Source: Okapia johnstoni (Eukaryota; Chordata; Mammalia; Artiodactyla; Giraffidae). From it: a stretch of 64,000 nt of DNA. Made by a program: the position numbers and the translations under genes. How positions within the stretch are numbered: the first letter of the stretch is position 1; each line of letters starts with the position of its first letter. The stretch covers positions 51,434,385 through 51,498,384 of the forward strand of contig CM044315.1 of NCBI GenBank assembly GCA_024291935.2, in the 5' to 3' direction. This document shows positions 1 to 12,775 of this stretch, one piece after another. Below the pieces are notes generated by a model. The model saw only the letters and a program-made list of their open reading frames with translations, ran no database searches and was not told the origin of the DNA.

Positions 1-37
1 ACATATATAAAATATAATATATGTATATATTAGTTAC

Positions 38-1020
38 CATCAGGTGGCTAATACATTGGAGCTTCAGCTTCAGCATCAGTCCTTCCAATGAATATTCAGA
101 GTTGATTTCCTTTAGGATTGACTGGTTTGATCTTGCTGTCTGAGGGACACTCAAGAGTGTTCTCCAGCACCACAAATCAAAAGCATCAATTATTTAGCTT
201 TTAGCCTTCTTTATGGTCCAATTCTCACATCCATGCATTACTACTGGAAAAATCATAGCTTTGATTATTTGGACTTTTGTCAGCAAATTGATATCTCTTC
301 TTTTTAATATACTTTCTAGGTTTGTCATAGCTTTCCTTCCAAGGAGCAAGCGTCTTTTAATTTTGTGGTTGCAGTCACTGTTCGCAGTGATTTTGGAGCC
401 CAAGAAAATAAAATCTGTCACTGCTTCCACTTTTTCCCCTTCTATTTACCATGAAGTCATGGGACCAAATGCCATGATCTTAGCTTTCTTAATGTTGGGT
501 TTTAAGCCATCTTTTCACTCTGTTATTTCACCCTCATCAAGAGGATGAAAGGTTCTTTAATTTCCTTAAAATTAAAGGTTCTTTAATTTAAAAAAGTTCT
601 TTAATTTCTCTTCACTTTCTGTCATCAGTGTGGTATCATCTGCAAATCTGAGGCTGCTGATATTTCTCCCGGCAATCTTGATTCCAGCTTGCGATTCATC
701 CAGCCCAGCGTTTTACATGATGTTCTTTGCATATAAGTTAAATAAGCGGGTGGCAATATACAGCTTTGTTACACTTCTTTCCCAATTTTGAACCAGTCAT
801 TTGCTCCATGTCCGATTCTAACTGTTGCTTCTTGACCAGGAGACAAATTTCTCTGGCAACAGGTAAGGCGGTCTGGTAATCTCTTTCAGAATTTTCCACA
901 GTTCGCTGTGATCCACACAGTCAAAAATTTAACAGAGTCAATGAAGCAGAAATAGATGTTTTTCTGGTGTTCCTGTCCTATCTCCATGATCCAATGAATG
1001 TTGGCAATTTGACCTCTGGT
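38..1020 (-). mobile_element. BovB LINE fragment, 3' half of RT region
   Basis: The minus strand encodes degraded BovB reverse-transcriptase C-terminal sequence (DFIFLGSKITA, LLLGRKAMTNLESILK, GCENWTIKKA). It is truncated at both ends: the usual terminal ACTGAACTGA tail is missing and it stops near the region encoding the RT fingers. An internal stretch near 548-612 carries three copies of a GGTTCTTTAATTT-like unit, a local duplication inside the element. Numerous stops make it dead. Confidence 0.9.
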
Positions 1021-1750
1021 GTAATATCTTAGTAGAAGTGCGGTCTTTACTAGACAAAGAGCACCAGTTCTCTGGGTTTAAGATTTCGGTGTTCCAAGCT
1101 CCTCTCCAGGCACTCTCCTGACTTTCACTTTGCCCTCTGGCAAATCATTTATCTGATTCAATTCAGCTCTAACATAGAAATGAAAATTCTTCAATTCCAC
1201 TCAGGAATAGTAACTAACATTGTTTGGAGGTCAAGCATGAGTTGTTTTTAAAAGAAAATCCTTATAAATGAGACACTGATACAGCTGTATAAATACACTG
1301 TGAAATATTTGACTCTGTGAATTTTCTAGGTCTTTCAAATATTAGCTTTTTATATAAAAACAACTCTTGTGGTCCACATCTTGGATTCAATGCATATCTT
1401 GCCAAATAATTCTTTTCAGAAATGTTCTCTTTCTTAGCATGTCCCTAGGTATCTAATGAATTGCTCAGGTTTTGTTTTGTCGAAGTTATGATGAATTTCA
1501 TTTAATGCTTCCCCCAAAATTAATAAGGCAAAGAAGATAGTTCTACAGCCATAAGTGGGGACTCAATATGAAAACAAACGTGTTGAATTCTTGGTTATAA
1601 AATGAACTAGAAAGTTTGGAAAGCTTTTTGAATGTGAAGAAAAAGAATAAAAATTTTCTTTGTTATTTGGTACCTCTTTAACTCAATATGTTCATTTATA
1701 TGCCAAAATCAGCAAACTATTCAACTTAATACAATATAACAAATATGGAC
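1021..1750. other. Intron 5 sequence without recognised elements
   Basis: AT-rich sequence with no exon, no clear repeat family and no long open frame. Confidence 0.5.
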
Positions 1751-1754
1751 TTCT

Positions 1755-2090
1755 CACTCCATAAGGTGACATTCAAGTCCCATCATAAAAGCCACTGCCT
1801 GCCTCTCCAGCATCATCTTTCCAAATCCCTTTATTTCAAACTTCAAAGTCCAGACACAGAATTGCTTGTATTCCCCCACATACACCATTATGCTTCTTGC
1901 CTCTGTGACTTTATTTATACTGTTTTCTCCACCTTAAATGTTCTCACATCAAAAAGGGTGACTTAGTTTCCACATCTATAAAATGAGGATAATACCACCA
2001 CCTATCTTATGGTGTTATTACAAGAATATAAAGAGATAATCAATGCAAACTGCTTTGAAAATAACTGGCACTTTGAAAACACTCAATAAA
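1755..2090 (+). mobile_element. Ancient L2-like then MIR-like remnants
   Basis: 1755-1945 resembles the pyrimidine-rich L2 3' region (CACTGCCTGCCTCTCCAGC, GCTTCTTGCCTCTGTGAC). 1960-2090 has the MIR 3' signature (GTTTCCACATCTATAAAATG, GGATAATACC). Both are diverged and assigned by pattern only. Confidence 0.45.
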
Positions 2091-2099
2091 ACTTGTTTT

Positions 2100-3090
2100 C
2101 ACAGACAGGTGGCTTAGTCTATGTTATATTTTACTTCCCAATAGTTTAGTCAATGACATACTGTTAGTATGGAAATCTACTATATCCTGATTTTTCTTTC
2201 AAAATTTCTAAAGTCTCTACTTAGGTAACTGTAAAAATTGGGCTCACACTAGCAGCATGATAAAACAGCAAGATAAACAGGATTACATACAGATATATTG
2301 ATAAATTATCTAAGTAAAAAATAAACTTCAGTGTTCTGTCATAAAGGTGCAAGAGCCAGTCACCATAAGCATCCAAACACATAAAGTCACCACCAGTCAG
2401 CACACTTCAGGTTCGAGGCTGCTATCGTTTTGGTGGCAAATAATTTGATATGTTTCATAGAATCAATAATTCAAGAGTTCTTTATTTCTGTTTACCCCCC
2501 TCTGAAGAACAGGACCTCACTCTGTCTCTTTCCACCTCTAATATAATTCAAAAGAATAACATCAAGTCTAAATTTAAAATGAGTGATGTAGCATAGAGTT
2601 CCAGACAAAATATATCTTCAAAGCTGTCAGTTTCCTTCCACTACTCTTCCTATATTCCAAAAACAAGTTTAAATTAAACATGGATCAATAATAAATCTGC
2701 CAGTTGCTGTCTTATTTATGGCATTGTTAGCGGAGCTACTAATGTTCTTTTATAAGCCAAGATGGACATTTTCTGATTCCTCAGAATTTAAATTAAAACA
2801 ACTGAAATATTTTATGGACTTTCATTAAACATGAAGTGTCTACTATTCTGATGATCTTAAGTATTATTACTTCATGCATCTCTCATATAAGGTAGAGGGA
2901 AGTGTGTTCTATATAGTATATGAAAGAAGAACCCCAGTTTTCATAGCTCAAACTTGATAGGTATAAAATTATGATATGATTTTAGGATTTAAAAGGACAG
3001 TAGAAGATGATTTAGCCTAATATTTAGGACTTGATCTATTGCAGATTTACGATACTTCTAAAAATTTAGATGATTTAACTCCAAATTGAA
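2100..3090. other. Intron 5 sequence, unassigned
   Basis: AT-rich, with only short open frames. Nothing recognised. Confidence 0.45.
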
Positions 3091-3091
3091 T

Positions 3092-3230
3092 GATGCTGCT
3101 GCTACTGCTGCTAAGTCGCTGCAGTCGTGTCCGACTCTGTGCGACCCCAGAGACGGCAGCCCACCAGGCTCCTCCGTCCATGGGATTTTCCAGGCAAAAG
3201 TACTGGAGTGGGATGCCATTGCCTTCTCCA
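3092..3230 (-). mobile_element. BovA2-type SINE monomer
   Basis: Antisense Bov-A sequence: a TGCTGCTGCTACTGCTGC tail, CTAAGTCGCTGCAGTCGTGT, ACGGCAGCCCACCAGGCTCC and TTGCCTTCTCC. The element is well preserved. An open frame through it is repeat-derived. Confidence 0.9.
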
Positions 3231-3849
3231 TTTGATGACATATTAGTTAATATACAGCATGACAAAAATTATAGTTATCAATTTGCAGTTGTACACTTAT
3301 GTTTAAATGCAATATACACACAATAATTTATTACTTTGACGTTTACTTTCAAAATTGTATAAATGAACAAGAGTTCTCACAATAATCATTCATTACTATT
3401 TGTACTCCCTGACTATACTGTGGTGTTTGGGTCTTTGTGACACAAATATCAGGTTGCCTGTTTTGCACCTTCATTTTCTGCTTTTTGAACGGGTATCTCT
3501 ACTGTGATAATATATGCCTAGTTCACCACTGATTTTCGTAGAGACAGATAATTTGTCTCTTTCGTTTACAGGAATTCAGATTGAGATAAAGCACAGTAGA
3601 GATACTCAACTCAAGGATTCTCAGCCAAACTTGGACCTAATTTACTTCATGAGATCCTAGAATCTGAGTATGATGAAGTGATGAAATAGGGCCTTTGTAG
3701 GGAAGTTGGAGAAGTGAGTATATTTTGAATATGGGATTAAAGTAATGAAAAACAATACAGTTATAATATCACAGAGATTAACAAACTGACTTTTAAATTT
3801 ATAATGGATGTCAAAAGCCAAAAATGGCAAAGAAAAATCTTAAGAACAA

Positions 3850-6830
3850 GATTAGCACATTTATACTTCTGGATATGAAAACCCATCATAAAGCTTCAGC
3901 AGTGAAGACAGAGTGATTCTGCATCTGTAAAACAACTAGATTGGTAGGACAAAACAGAGTCCAGAAACAGATTGTTATGAATACAGACAGCTAATTTTTG
4001 GCATAAAACAAGACAGAACAAATGGAAGCACAAAAAAATATTGGCAGATTTAACACTGAATATGTAAGTAATAACATTCAATGCAAATGGATTAATCTTT
4101 AAAAGAATGAATATCTGAGCAGGATAAAATAAAATTCAATTATATGCTATTTGTAAACAATATCTCAAAAGTATAGTATTTATAAAAGCTCAAACTAAAA
4201 TGATAAAAAATATATATGCCCAATAAATTCTAAGCAGGAATAGTTGGTATTGCTATATTGATATGAGAAAAACTAGACTTCTTAGGTAATGGAAAGTACT
4301 GCTGGAGATAAAGGTCAATTCATTGTAATGAAAGGATCACTTCTTCAGGAAACTATAATCATGTTAAATTTCTGCATACCTAAATAGCACATAGCACCAA
4401 AATATACTATACTAGGTGAAACCTTACAGAATTAAAACAAGAAACAGATGCAGAGTCATGATGGGAGATTTCAACATATAGTTGATAGAATAAACCCCTC
4501 TCCACAAAAGGATATAAAAGATATGAAGGACAGAAACATTTGACCTAATTGGCAATAAAAAACATGTAATAAACAACTGTAGAAGGCGTATTCATTTAAA
4601 GAACACCTTCACCTACTGCAGATTTATAATACCTCTAAAAATATACTGGTCCGTATAGCAACAGTTAATATATTTCAAATATTGGGAAAACTAAGGATAA
4701 AATTTTCTGACCATGGTGCAAATTAATTTAAAAATCAGTAAGAAGAGATTAAATAAAAAAAAATACTGTGTTTAAAGTTGGAAACTTACTTCTGAATAAT
4801 TAGTTGGTCAAAAAGAACTCAGAGTAGAAAATACTTTGAACTGAAAAATAAAATATGACACATCAAAAGCTGAAAAATATGTCAAAATAGAATACTGAAA
4901 TGCATAGCTTTAAAGGGTATTAAGAAAAAGGTTAAAAATCAATGAACTAAGCCACGCACCCACCTTAAGGAACTGGAAAACAAACAGTAAAAATTAACCA
5001 AAATAAATTTAAAGGTAAGATAAGAAAGGTTTGAGCAACAAGTTGGTGAAAAAGAAAACAAACATAATTAACAGCAAAGCAAGAAATTGATTCTTTGAAA
5101 AGACTTACAAAATTGCTAGGCTTCTGATGAGACTGAAGAGTAAAAAGAGAAACCACTATAACTAGTATCAGGAATGAAAATGAATATAGCACTATTGATG
5201 GTGTGGAAAACTAAAAATCCTAAGAGGATATTGTAAGAAATTTTATGTGATGTTTCAATATTTAGATAAAATTTAAGATTTTTTCCTATGGATAGTAATT
5301 AAGATAATATGATAATGTTCTATGGATAGACAAACTGATTAACTGAAGATAATAAAATCTATAAAAGAACTCACAATGAAATAGATATTTAATATATCAC
5401 AGAGTTGGTATTATAGATCATCAATAAGGAAAACACAGACTTTTAAATGTTGACAATTGAACATAGAAAAAATTAAGCTGGACCCATATCTCTCACCATA
5501 AACTGCAATAAATTTTAGATAGGTGAATCACTTAATATTAAAGACAAACCACAGAACTTTAAAATTAAAATAAAAGAAAACAGCTTCATGAAACTGGGTC
5601 TTGGGGATTCATGAACATATATGCAAGCCTTAACCATAAATCAAAGAAGCCAATTATAGAACATATGACCATAAAGAAGAAAGGATAGGCTGTTTAAAAC
5701 AGTGATTAAGGTTATGAATTATGAAGTCATACAATCTAGGATAGAATATCACCTACATCACTTACTAGCTATGTGACCTACATAAAGTTATTTCACCTTT
5801 CTACATATCAGGTTCCTAATTTGTAAAACAAGACTAACAATTAAGTCTATCCCCTAGATAAAATAAGACAATTTGTATAATGTACTTACAACATTACCTG
5901 GCACATAATATGTATAAATGCTACTATTATTATTCATAAAACACTGAAAACAATTCCACTGAATCAATTAGGTTAACAATTCAATGAAAAAATATGAAAA
6001 GGCACTTCACAAAAAGAAGAAACTTCACAAAAAAACAACAAAATTCTGTAAAGCAATTATCCTTCAATAAAAAAAAAAAGTATTAAAGAAGAACCTTCAA
6101 GAGTCACATACATATAAGAAATGTTTAATCTCAAAAATAACCAGATAAATGCAAATTAAAACCAAAACACTCCATACCCACCAGTTTTGGGGAAAAACAA
6201 GTCTTCCATACAAATGTCAGTGACAATATAAAGCAAGAAAACACTCATATTCAATCATCCACTGGGTGGGATAGTTCAATTCTTTGAATATTTGCATCCT
6301 GTATAACCTAGCAATTCTAATCTTAGATTTATATTCCAGGGAATATCTTAAGATAATATTCCAGGAAACATATACAAAAATTATCGTACAACCTGTCTAT
6401 AGTAGAAAATTATTTAATCAATTCAAATATCAATTCATGAGTAAATTGGATGAATAAATTGTGGAAAAATAAATAATAAATGAGTTACAGCTCTACAAAT
6501 TAGCATGGCCCTTACAAATTTAATGTCGAACAAAATAAACTAAGTCACAAAAATTTTACGTGTGTGAGTCCATTTACACAATGTTCAAGAACATGAAAAT
6601 TAAAAACAATATGACTAAGGATGTTATACATGTACACATACATGTACATAATATCTAGGAAAACAAGAGAATAGTCACCATAAGTCAAAAGAGATAGAGT
6701 GATGACTCTAGGGAAATGAGATGAAACCGGAAGGTCACATAAAGCTCATACAAGGAAGCCCTTGTATGTTTATATATATCCTTTTATATGCATGATACTT
6801 TTCTCAATAAAATATATATTTTAAAAGTAT
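3850..6830 (+). mobile_element. Old L1 (L1M-type) fragments
   Basis: Highly decayed L1 ORF2 in sense orientation. Recognisable islands are the endonuclease region near 4465 (GATGGGAGATTTCAACAT), and near 6145 (ATAAATGCAAATTAAAACC) the ORF2 end/3' part. Purine-rich, A-rich sense strand. No open frame survives. A MIR-like block interrupts at about 5700-5935. Boundaries are approximate. Confidence 0.6.
5700..5935 (+). mobile_element. MIR SINE remnant
   Basis: Shows CACTTACTAGCTATGTGACC, then TTCACCTTTC and CTAATTTGTAAAACAAGA, ending in TACCTGGCACATAATATGTA: the MIR core and 3' part in order. Confidence 0.65.
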
Positions 6831-8030
6831 AAAACAATGTATTGCACAGTTGGAAAGGTGTCCAAAGTATTTTTAAATACGCAAAAGATGCTTTAGAAGC
6901 ATTTAGTATGATTCCATTTTTGAAAAAAAAAATATATAAAAAAATCTGGAAGAAAACCCATCAAAATATCAAGAGCAGTTATCTTTGGCTAACGATGAGT
7001 GGGAGAGGTATGTAGTCATTAATTTATAGCTGTCTCTGTAAAGTTTTTTTTAAAGAAAATCTACTCACTCTAGTATGAAAATCTTTCACTCTAGTAACAA
7101 GTTAAAAAGAAAAAAAAAAGTAAATGTAGTAAGCAAGCTTAAATACAATATATGCTTCACAGCACCTTGTTTACCTCTTTCCATGTCAATGTATAATCTT
7201 GTACAATGCCACGTTTATTGCACAGTACCGCACAATTGCAAGGTATCCCACTGTGCCCATGTACTTTGTTGATTTAGTCAGTGTTTATTGCTGGGCATTT
7301 AGCTTGTTTTACATATCTTCAGGGGGACCCTTATAATTTAACTTATAATTCCATAAAACAAATTTCTAGAAGTGGATTTGCTAGGTCATAATACATGACA
7401 AATTTTAAGGCCAAAAATGCAGAAAGTTTTCATCATAATTTGACAGTAGTATTTCAAAGATAAATTTATTATTCACATATCAGTCCTGTGTTTTGTTCAA
7501 TTACAAATGTTATATAAGCTTAGAGAGATTTGACAGGTTTAGTTACCAAAATTAGACACCATTGCAACAATTTCAGCAGCTCCAGTGAGAGCTCAGATTT
7601 GATCTCTTGCAAAAAGAAAAGAAATGTAGAATGGCAAAATACATACCTGTAACCCCAAACCTGGTATATTACCCCATATTTGGAAATGTTCAAAAAGTGC
7701 TTTCTTAGCTGGAAATTCTAAGTTTTCCTGGTTGACAGAGGATTTCCAGGGTAAACCCAGAAAAGTTAGAAGCAACTATCTAAAGAAACAACAAGACAAC
7801 AAGCTAAAAACATTCAGAGGCTTTTACAATAAAATATTATAATGCAGAGCCTTTTGAATGGATTTTCAAGGACTTATGCTGTCATACTTGCTCACGGGAG
7901 TCCCACCATCTAAACCAACTTATTGTCCTTATTGGAACGTCACATTTCAACCCTTCTTAGCATTATCAGTACATAAACTGTGCTTTCACTTTGGCTACCA
8001 ATTACACTAAAAGTTATAAAATCGAACTGG
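6831..8030. other. Intron 5 sequence, mostly unassigned
   Basis: Contains a decayed repeat-like stretch at 7130-7420 (TTCTAGAAGTGGATTTGCTA is typical of old L1/LTR-derived sequence). No exon is visible. Short open frames at 7075-7272 and 7593-7775 look like chance. Confidence 0.4.
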
Positions 8031-8032
8031 TG

Positions 8033-8244
8033 AGTGTGTGTGGACTTTGTTGCTCAGTCGTGTCCAACTTTGCAATCCCATGGACTGTAGCCCACCAGGC
8101 TCCTCTGTCCATGAAGATTCTCCAGGCAAGAATACTGGAGTGGGTTGCCATGCCCTCCTCCAGGGGATCTTCCCAACCCAGGGATTGAACCCAGGTTTCC
8201 CACATTGCAGGCGGATTCTACTGTCTGAAATACCAGGGAAGCCC
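8033..8244 (-). mobile_element. Bov-tA SINE, full length
   Basis: Antisense element from GTTGCTCAGTCGTGTCCAAC to the tRNA-derived head (CAGGGAAGCCC). Several overlapping open frames on both strands here are repeat artefacts. Confidence 0.92.
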
Positions 8245-8269
8245 GTGAATACTGCATTGGATAAACTAT

Positions 8270-8362
8270 CCCTTCTCCAGGGGATCTTCCTGACCCAGGA
8301 ATTGAACTGGGCTCTCCTCATTGCAGGCAGGTTCCTTACCAGCTGAGCCACCAGGGAAGCCC
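8270..8362 (-). mobile_element. Bov-tA SINE, tRNA-head fragment
   Basis: A second antisense copy lying 25 bp beyond the first and limited to the tRNA-Glu-derived half (CTTCTCCAGGGGATCTTCCT to CACCAGGGAAGCCC). Probably part of a dimeric insertion with the preceding element. Confidence 0.88.
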
Positions 8363-11300
8363 AAACTGGATAGGGATTAGACAAATAGCAATTTTCTATT
8401 AGATCAGTGTTGGGGGGTGGTATTAGATACAAATAATCCAAAGATCTTTATTTATCTCGACAGTTCACAAATGGATCACAAGCTACCAAAGTGGAGGCTT
8501 TGTGATAGCACAGGACAGTGAGTCAGTAACTGATTTTATGCTAGAAAACACAATTCACATTTGGATTTGAGAAAACATTATCAATTAGAATGGAGATTAA
8601 GTAGAGTTCAGCCAAGTCACAGAAAGAGACATGCAGATCAAACTGTGAGCACTCCCTTTTGAGCATGTTGGATTTCATTTTGTGGAGTAGAATTAAATTT
8701 AAACTCTATAATTTTTGTTTTTTGTTAGGGACAAGCTTAATCATTAGATTAAGTTCAAATTCCTCACTCATTTGTTAAATAGGTCAAAAGATATACTGAA
8801 TGGACAGAGAAAAAATTTTAAAAATGAAACTTGATCATTAGTTTGTCTGCATAGTCTGTATACTTCATTTTACAGAATTTATAAAAGTAATTTGTATGAA
8901 ACTATTCAGAAAAATTGTTTGTGACTTTGTAAGCTATTTTTCTTATGGAAGGTATCATTAGAATCTCTTCTACATTTATTGAAAGTAGAAATAATTTTAC
9001 TCATTTTGTATAATTTTTAAAACAACACTTGAATAATCATTAATATAGTCATTTGACAAACATTTATTAAAAATATATACTATATGCAAAATCACAAACT
9101 TTTACCTGTGAGGGCTGTAAAGATTTTAACATGCAGTTCCAATGTGCAAGAAAAATATATAATAAAGCAATCAAATAAAACCATGTTTATCAAACAGGCA
9201 GTACTAAATGCTACAAAAAAGTGTAAAGTGCTGTGTTGTTAAGAGCATGGAAACATTTCAAGTTGGAGGGATCCAGGAGTTTCATGAAGGTGGGATTTTA
9301 GCTGATCTTTGAGTGTGGGTGGGATAGGCAAACTATAAAGAGGCTGTGATGTAATAAAAATCATAGAGCATATAAATGGGACATTTAATTTAATTTAGAG
9401 CATGGATTGCAAAATTAAGAATATGAGGATCCATGACTGAAAGGGTAGCTGAGCTGGGTCATTACCACTCTAATCCCTTTCAGGGTGTATCTTGAGTCAC
9501 CGAGGTTCTTGGTCAGAGGAATGACTTTATCAAAGTCATGCTTTAGAGAACTCAGCACATCTTTAGGAATTCTTAGGATAAAGTGAACTGTAAAAGATTG
9601 GAGGACAGCTTTATAAGTCAGAGGACTACCACAAGAAGTTCAGGAGAATGATGACTACAAATGAAGAGAAGACTGAAGCAACATATTGACACTACTAGGA
9701 ATATTCTTGATAGTTCCAGACAAATGATGTACATCCATTGCCCTTTGTCTTAATTTATTTGGAATTTCCTCCAAGTTTCCCAGACAGTCAATGTATACCT
9801 TTCCAGGAGGGAATTATGAGAATGATTCTTCTACTCCTGGAAGGACATGTTCAGGTGTGCAGCTTTGCAATAATTATGGGGCAGCTCAGCCCAGAGATCT
9901 GGGAGTTAGTTAGTAGCCTGCTCCAGGCACAGAAACAGGGAAATGGGCAGAGAGGTTAAAGTTGCTTCAAGGGGTTCCACTTGAATTGCTTCTCAGGGTA
10001 ACTACTGAGGGCCTTATGTACCTTTCTGAATTGATCTACACTTTATAATAGCTATATTGGTCTGATAGTTGTGCAAGAATACGTGATAAAAAATAGACGT
10101 GCTGAGTGCCTTTAAGGGGCATCTCAGAAAAGAGATGAGAGAGGGCAATTGTTACAACCAGTCATGGGGTTTTTAGTCTCTTACTTCCACTTAATCTCAA
10201 CAAATTTCTAAAGGTTTTTTTTGAGAGCCACTAAAGGGAGTCATCAAGGAAAATAACACACAATATTCAGAGAAGATAAAATACTTAAAGGGCTCTACTT
10301 CCTAAATACCATCCCAGAATGAAGCATCCCTGAGAGAAAGTTAGTTAGCACCCACAGTCTACTAGTATCTATTTACTGTTGAATTTGAAGGTCAGGTAGA
10401 ACATATTGGTCTTTCAATGTATCTGTAATTGAGGAGATAATAATTTTTGGCCTTCCTGAGACATAGGATGCCTGGGGGTCTGAAACTCTGGGGATATAAC
10501 TTGAGCAAGCTATAGTAACTTTGATTCAAAACTCAGCTTTCAAATACTTGCTAGGGAGTGTGGCATGGGAAAAGAAACTTACACGCAGATGTATCAAAAT
10601 ATACAGCTGTTTCTTAAATGCCTAACAAAGAAATTTCTATAGCTGATATACTGTATAATATAATTTATATATGAATGATACAAGATACATATAAATCCTT
10701 ATACCTATTTTATATCCATCCATCTATCTATTTTTTAAATGTGTGAAGGATCTAGGGTGTTGGAATCAATTCAGTGCATAGGAGGGTTGGCATAGAGAGG
10801 CGAATTCACAACAACACTGACAATGGGATTTCTAATTCAGATTTATTTGATTAGTAACAATCTTTGAATGTCATTTCTCAAGTAATGTTTCTTTCATCAT
10901 TTTCTAGGGTAGCAAGCTGATGAATATCTCATCTACACTTTTATTAGCCTATAAAGCTTTTCCTGCTTATGCTATTTTACCTTACCCCGGATCCCCAAAT
11001 ACAATACTTAATGTTTGATGATATACTATAGAATTAATGGCAAAGACTTAAGTGCCAGGAAGAAAAGTGACGCTCAGCTAGTATACCCTTACAACCCTCT
11101 GACACTTGATATATGCTTAAGGCATTGCTTCTGAGACCATAATATTACTGATTATGATGCATGATCTATGATCTTGTCTCAATCTCCAGACCAAAAGCCT
11201 AGACAGTAGGAGACTGCCTTCAGGCCTTTAATAAACAGTATTCTGCAACACAGAGCACATTCAGTAATTGGAACATAGAGTTTCTAGTTTTGGCTTCTGA

Positions 11301-11800
11301 GAAAACCACTTCTGAATGCCACAGAAGATACAGTGTTCCTAAATCAAGTCACAGTTATTTAAGACTGTGTGTTGAGTTTCAGGCGTAACCAATTTGACTT
11401 GAAGCTTTCTCAAACTTTGGCATCATGGAACCGCAAATGACTATTCAGACCAAGTTTAGAGTTAATGGCAATGAATGGTGATAAGAATACCTATCAATCA
11501 TTAATGGCATCAGTAGGGTGATATGTAAGCAATAATTTATAATGATGTGCATTGACTGGTATAGTTGACCCTTGTTTATGCTTTTTGTACCTGAACTGTG
11601 GTTAGCCCATGATGTTCACATAGGATTTATTCCTGTCTGCAAAATTCTGGGTGAAATCAGGGATAAGGCATAGTGCTGCATACTATGAAATCACATAGTG
11701 TTATATACCAGAATCTCAGAGAAAGAGAAACAGACAGACATAGATGAAGTTTTTAAACTCTTTTTACAAATCTAGCATTTATTCCAAAGCCTGACAAAGA
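8363..11800. other. Intron 5, long stretch of largely unassigned sequence
   Basis: No exon recognised. 9200-9620 resembles an old mammalian interspersed repeat (GTGGGATTTTAGCTGATCTT, AGGAATGACTTTATCAAAG), perhaps L2. The 73-codon frame at 9738-9959 has no family I recognise and no splice context. The rest is AT-rich and featureless. Confidence 0.4.
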
Positions 11801-11804
11801 TAAT

Positions 11805-12222
11805 TGGAATGGATTGAGTGGGGCCCCTCCTGAATGCTGTCAGATTTATACGTTGAAGCCCCAGACCTCAGTCCTTCAGAATGTAATTCTATTCTGAGAT
11901 AGTATCTTTAAAGATATAATTAAGTTATGGTGGTCCCTAATCCAATACAACTGATATCCTTATAAGAAGAGGAGATTAGGACACACACACACTCACACAC
12001 AAAGAGAGACACCTGGTATGTGTACACTGATTCAGCCATGTCCGCAGGTGCAGAAGGCCACTTGCAAGCCAAGGAGAGAAGCTTCAGAAGAAACAAAACC
12101 TGCCTACACTCTGATCTTGAATTTTTAGCTTCCAAACTGTGAGAAAATAAATTGTGATTTAAGCCATATAGTTTGTGGTATTTTGTTATAGAAGACCTAG
12201 CTAACTAATATAACAATACAAA
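11805..12222 (+). mobile_element. Solitary MaLR-type LTR (MLT1/MST-like)
   Basis: Ordered MaLR landmarks: TACGTTGAAGCCCC, GGTGGTCCCTAATCCAATAC, ATCCTTATAAGAAGAGGAGA, AGCTTCCAAACTGTGAGAAA, an AATAAA polyadenylation signal, and a TTTGTGGTATTTTGTTATAG end. This is an old LTR-retrotransposon relic without internal coding sequence. A CA-rich tract at 11980-12000 lies inside it. Confidence 0.75.
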
Positions 12223-12229
12223 TAAGAAA

Positions 12230-12770
12230 ACCACAGATTAACCTCACTTATGATATATCAGCAAAACAAGTTCAGTAGTAAGCTAAGAGAATAATATGTC
12301 ATGACCAGTTATGCCACTGTAGAAGCACAAAATCATTCAGCAGAAGAATGACAATTGTTCTGGAAGAATCAGCCAATGAAATTAGGAAAGAGAAAAACGA
12401 GATTTTAATAAATGAAGGAAGCAAAATTATTACCACATTCAGAGAACATAGCTGTCCATCAGGGATATACAAAAGATTCACCTGTGAGATATCTATTAGA
12501 AACAATAAAATAAATCAGTAAGTTCAATGGTTATAAAATTAAAAATCAATAATCAGCAAGTTTCCTATAAACAAACTATAGCAAATTAAAAAATACAATG
12601 CCATTTGCATTAGTGGCAAAAAAAATACCTAGCAATAAATTTTAACAAAACCACAGGGAAAATATTCTACAGAAACTTTAATAAATGGAAAGAAACATAT
12701 TGTTCTTGAATAGGAAGACCCAATATTATGGGATTATTAATTTTTCTTAAGTTAATTTATAAATTGGGAT
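12230..12770 (+). mobile_element. Old L1 ORF2 fragment
   Basis: Decayed L1 ORF2 sense sequence: ATCAGCAAGTTTCCTATAAA, CATTTGCATTAGTGGCAAA and ATTGTTCTTGAATAGGAAGA are typical of the ORF2 palm-to-thumb region. A BovB copy follows directly at 12776. Confidence 0.65.
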
Positions 12771-12775
12771 TTATA

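Noticed and set aside
9738..9959. 73-codon ORF in intron 5
   Set aside because: Translation shows no recognisable family and no exon context; likely chance.
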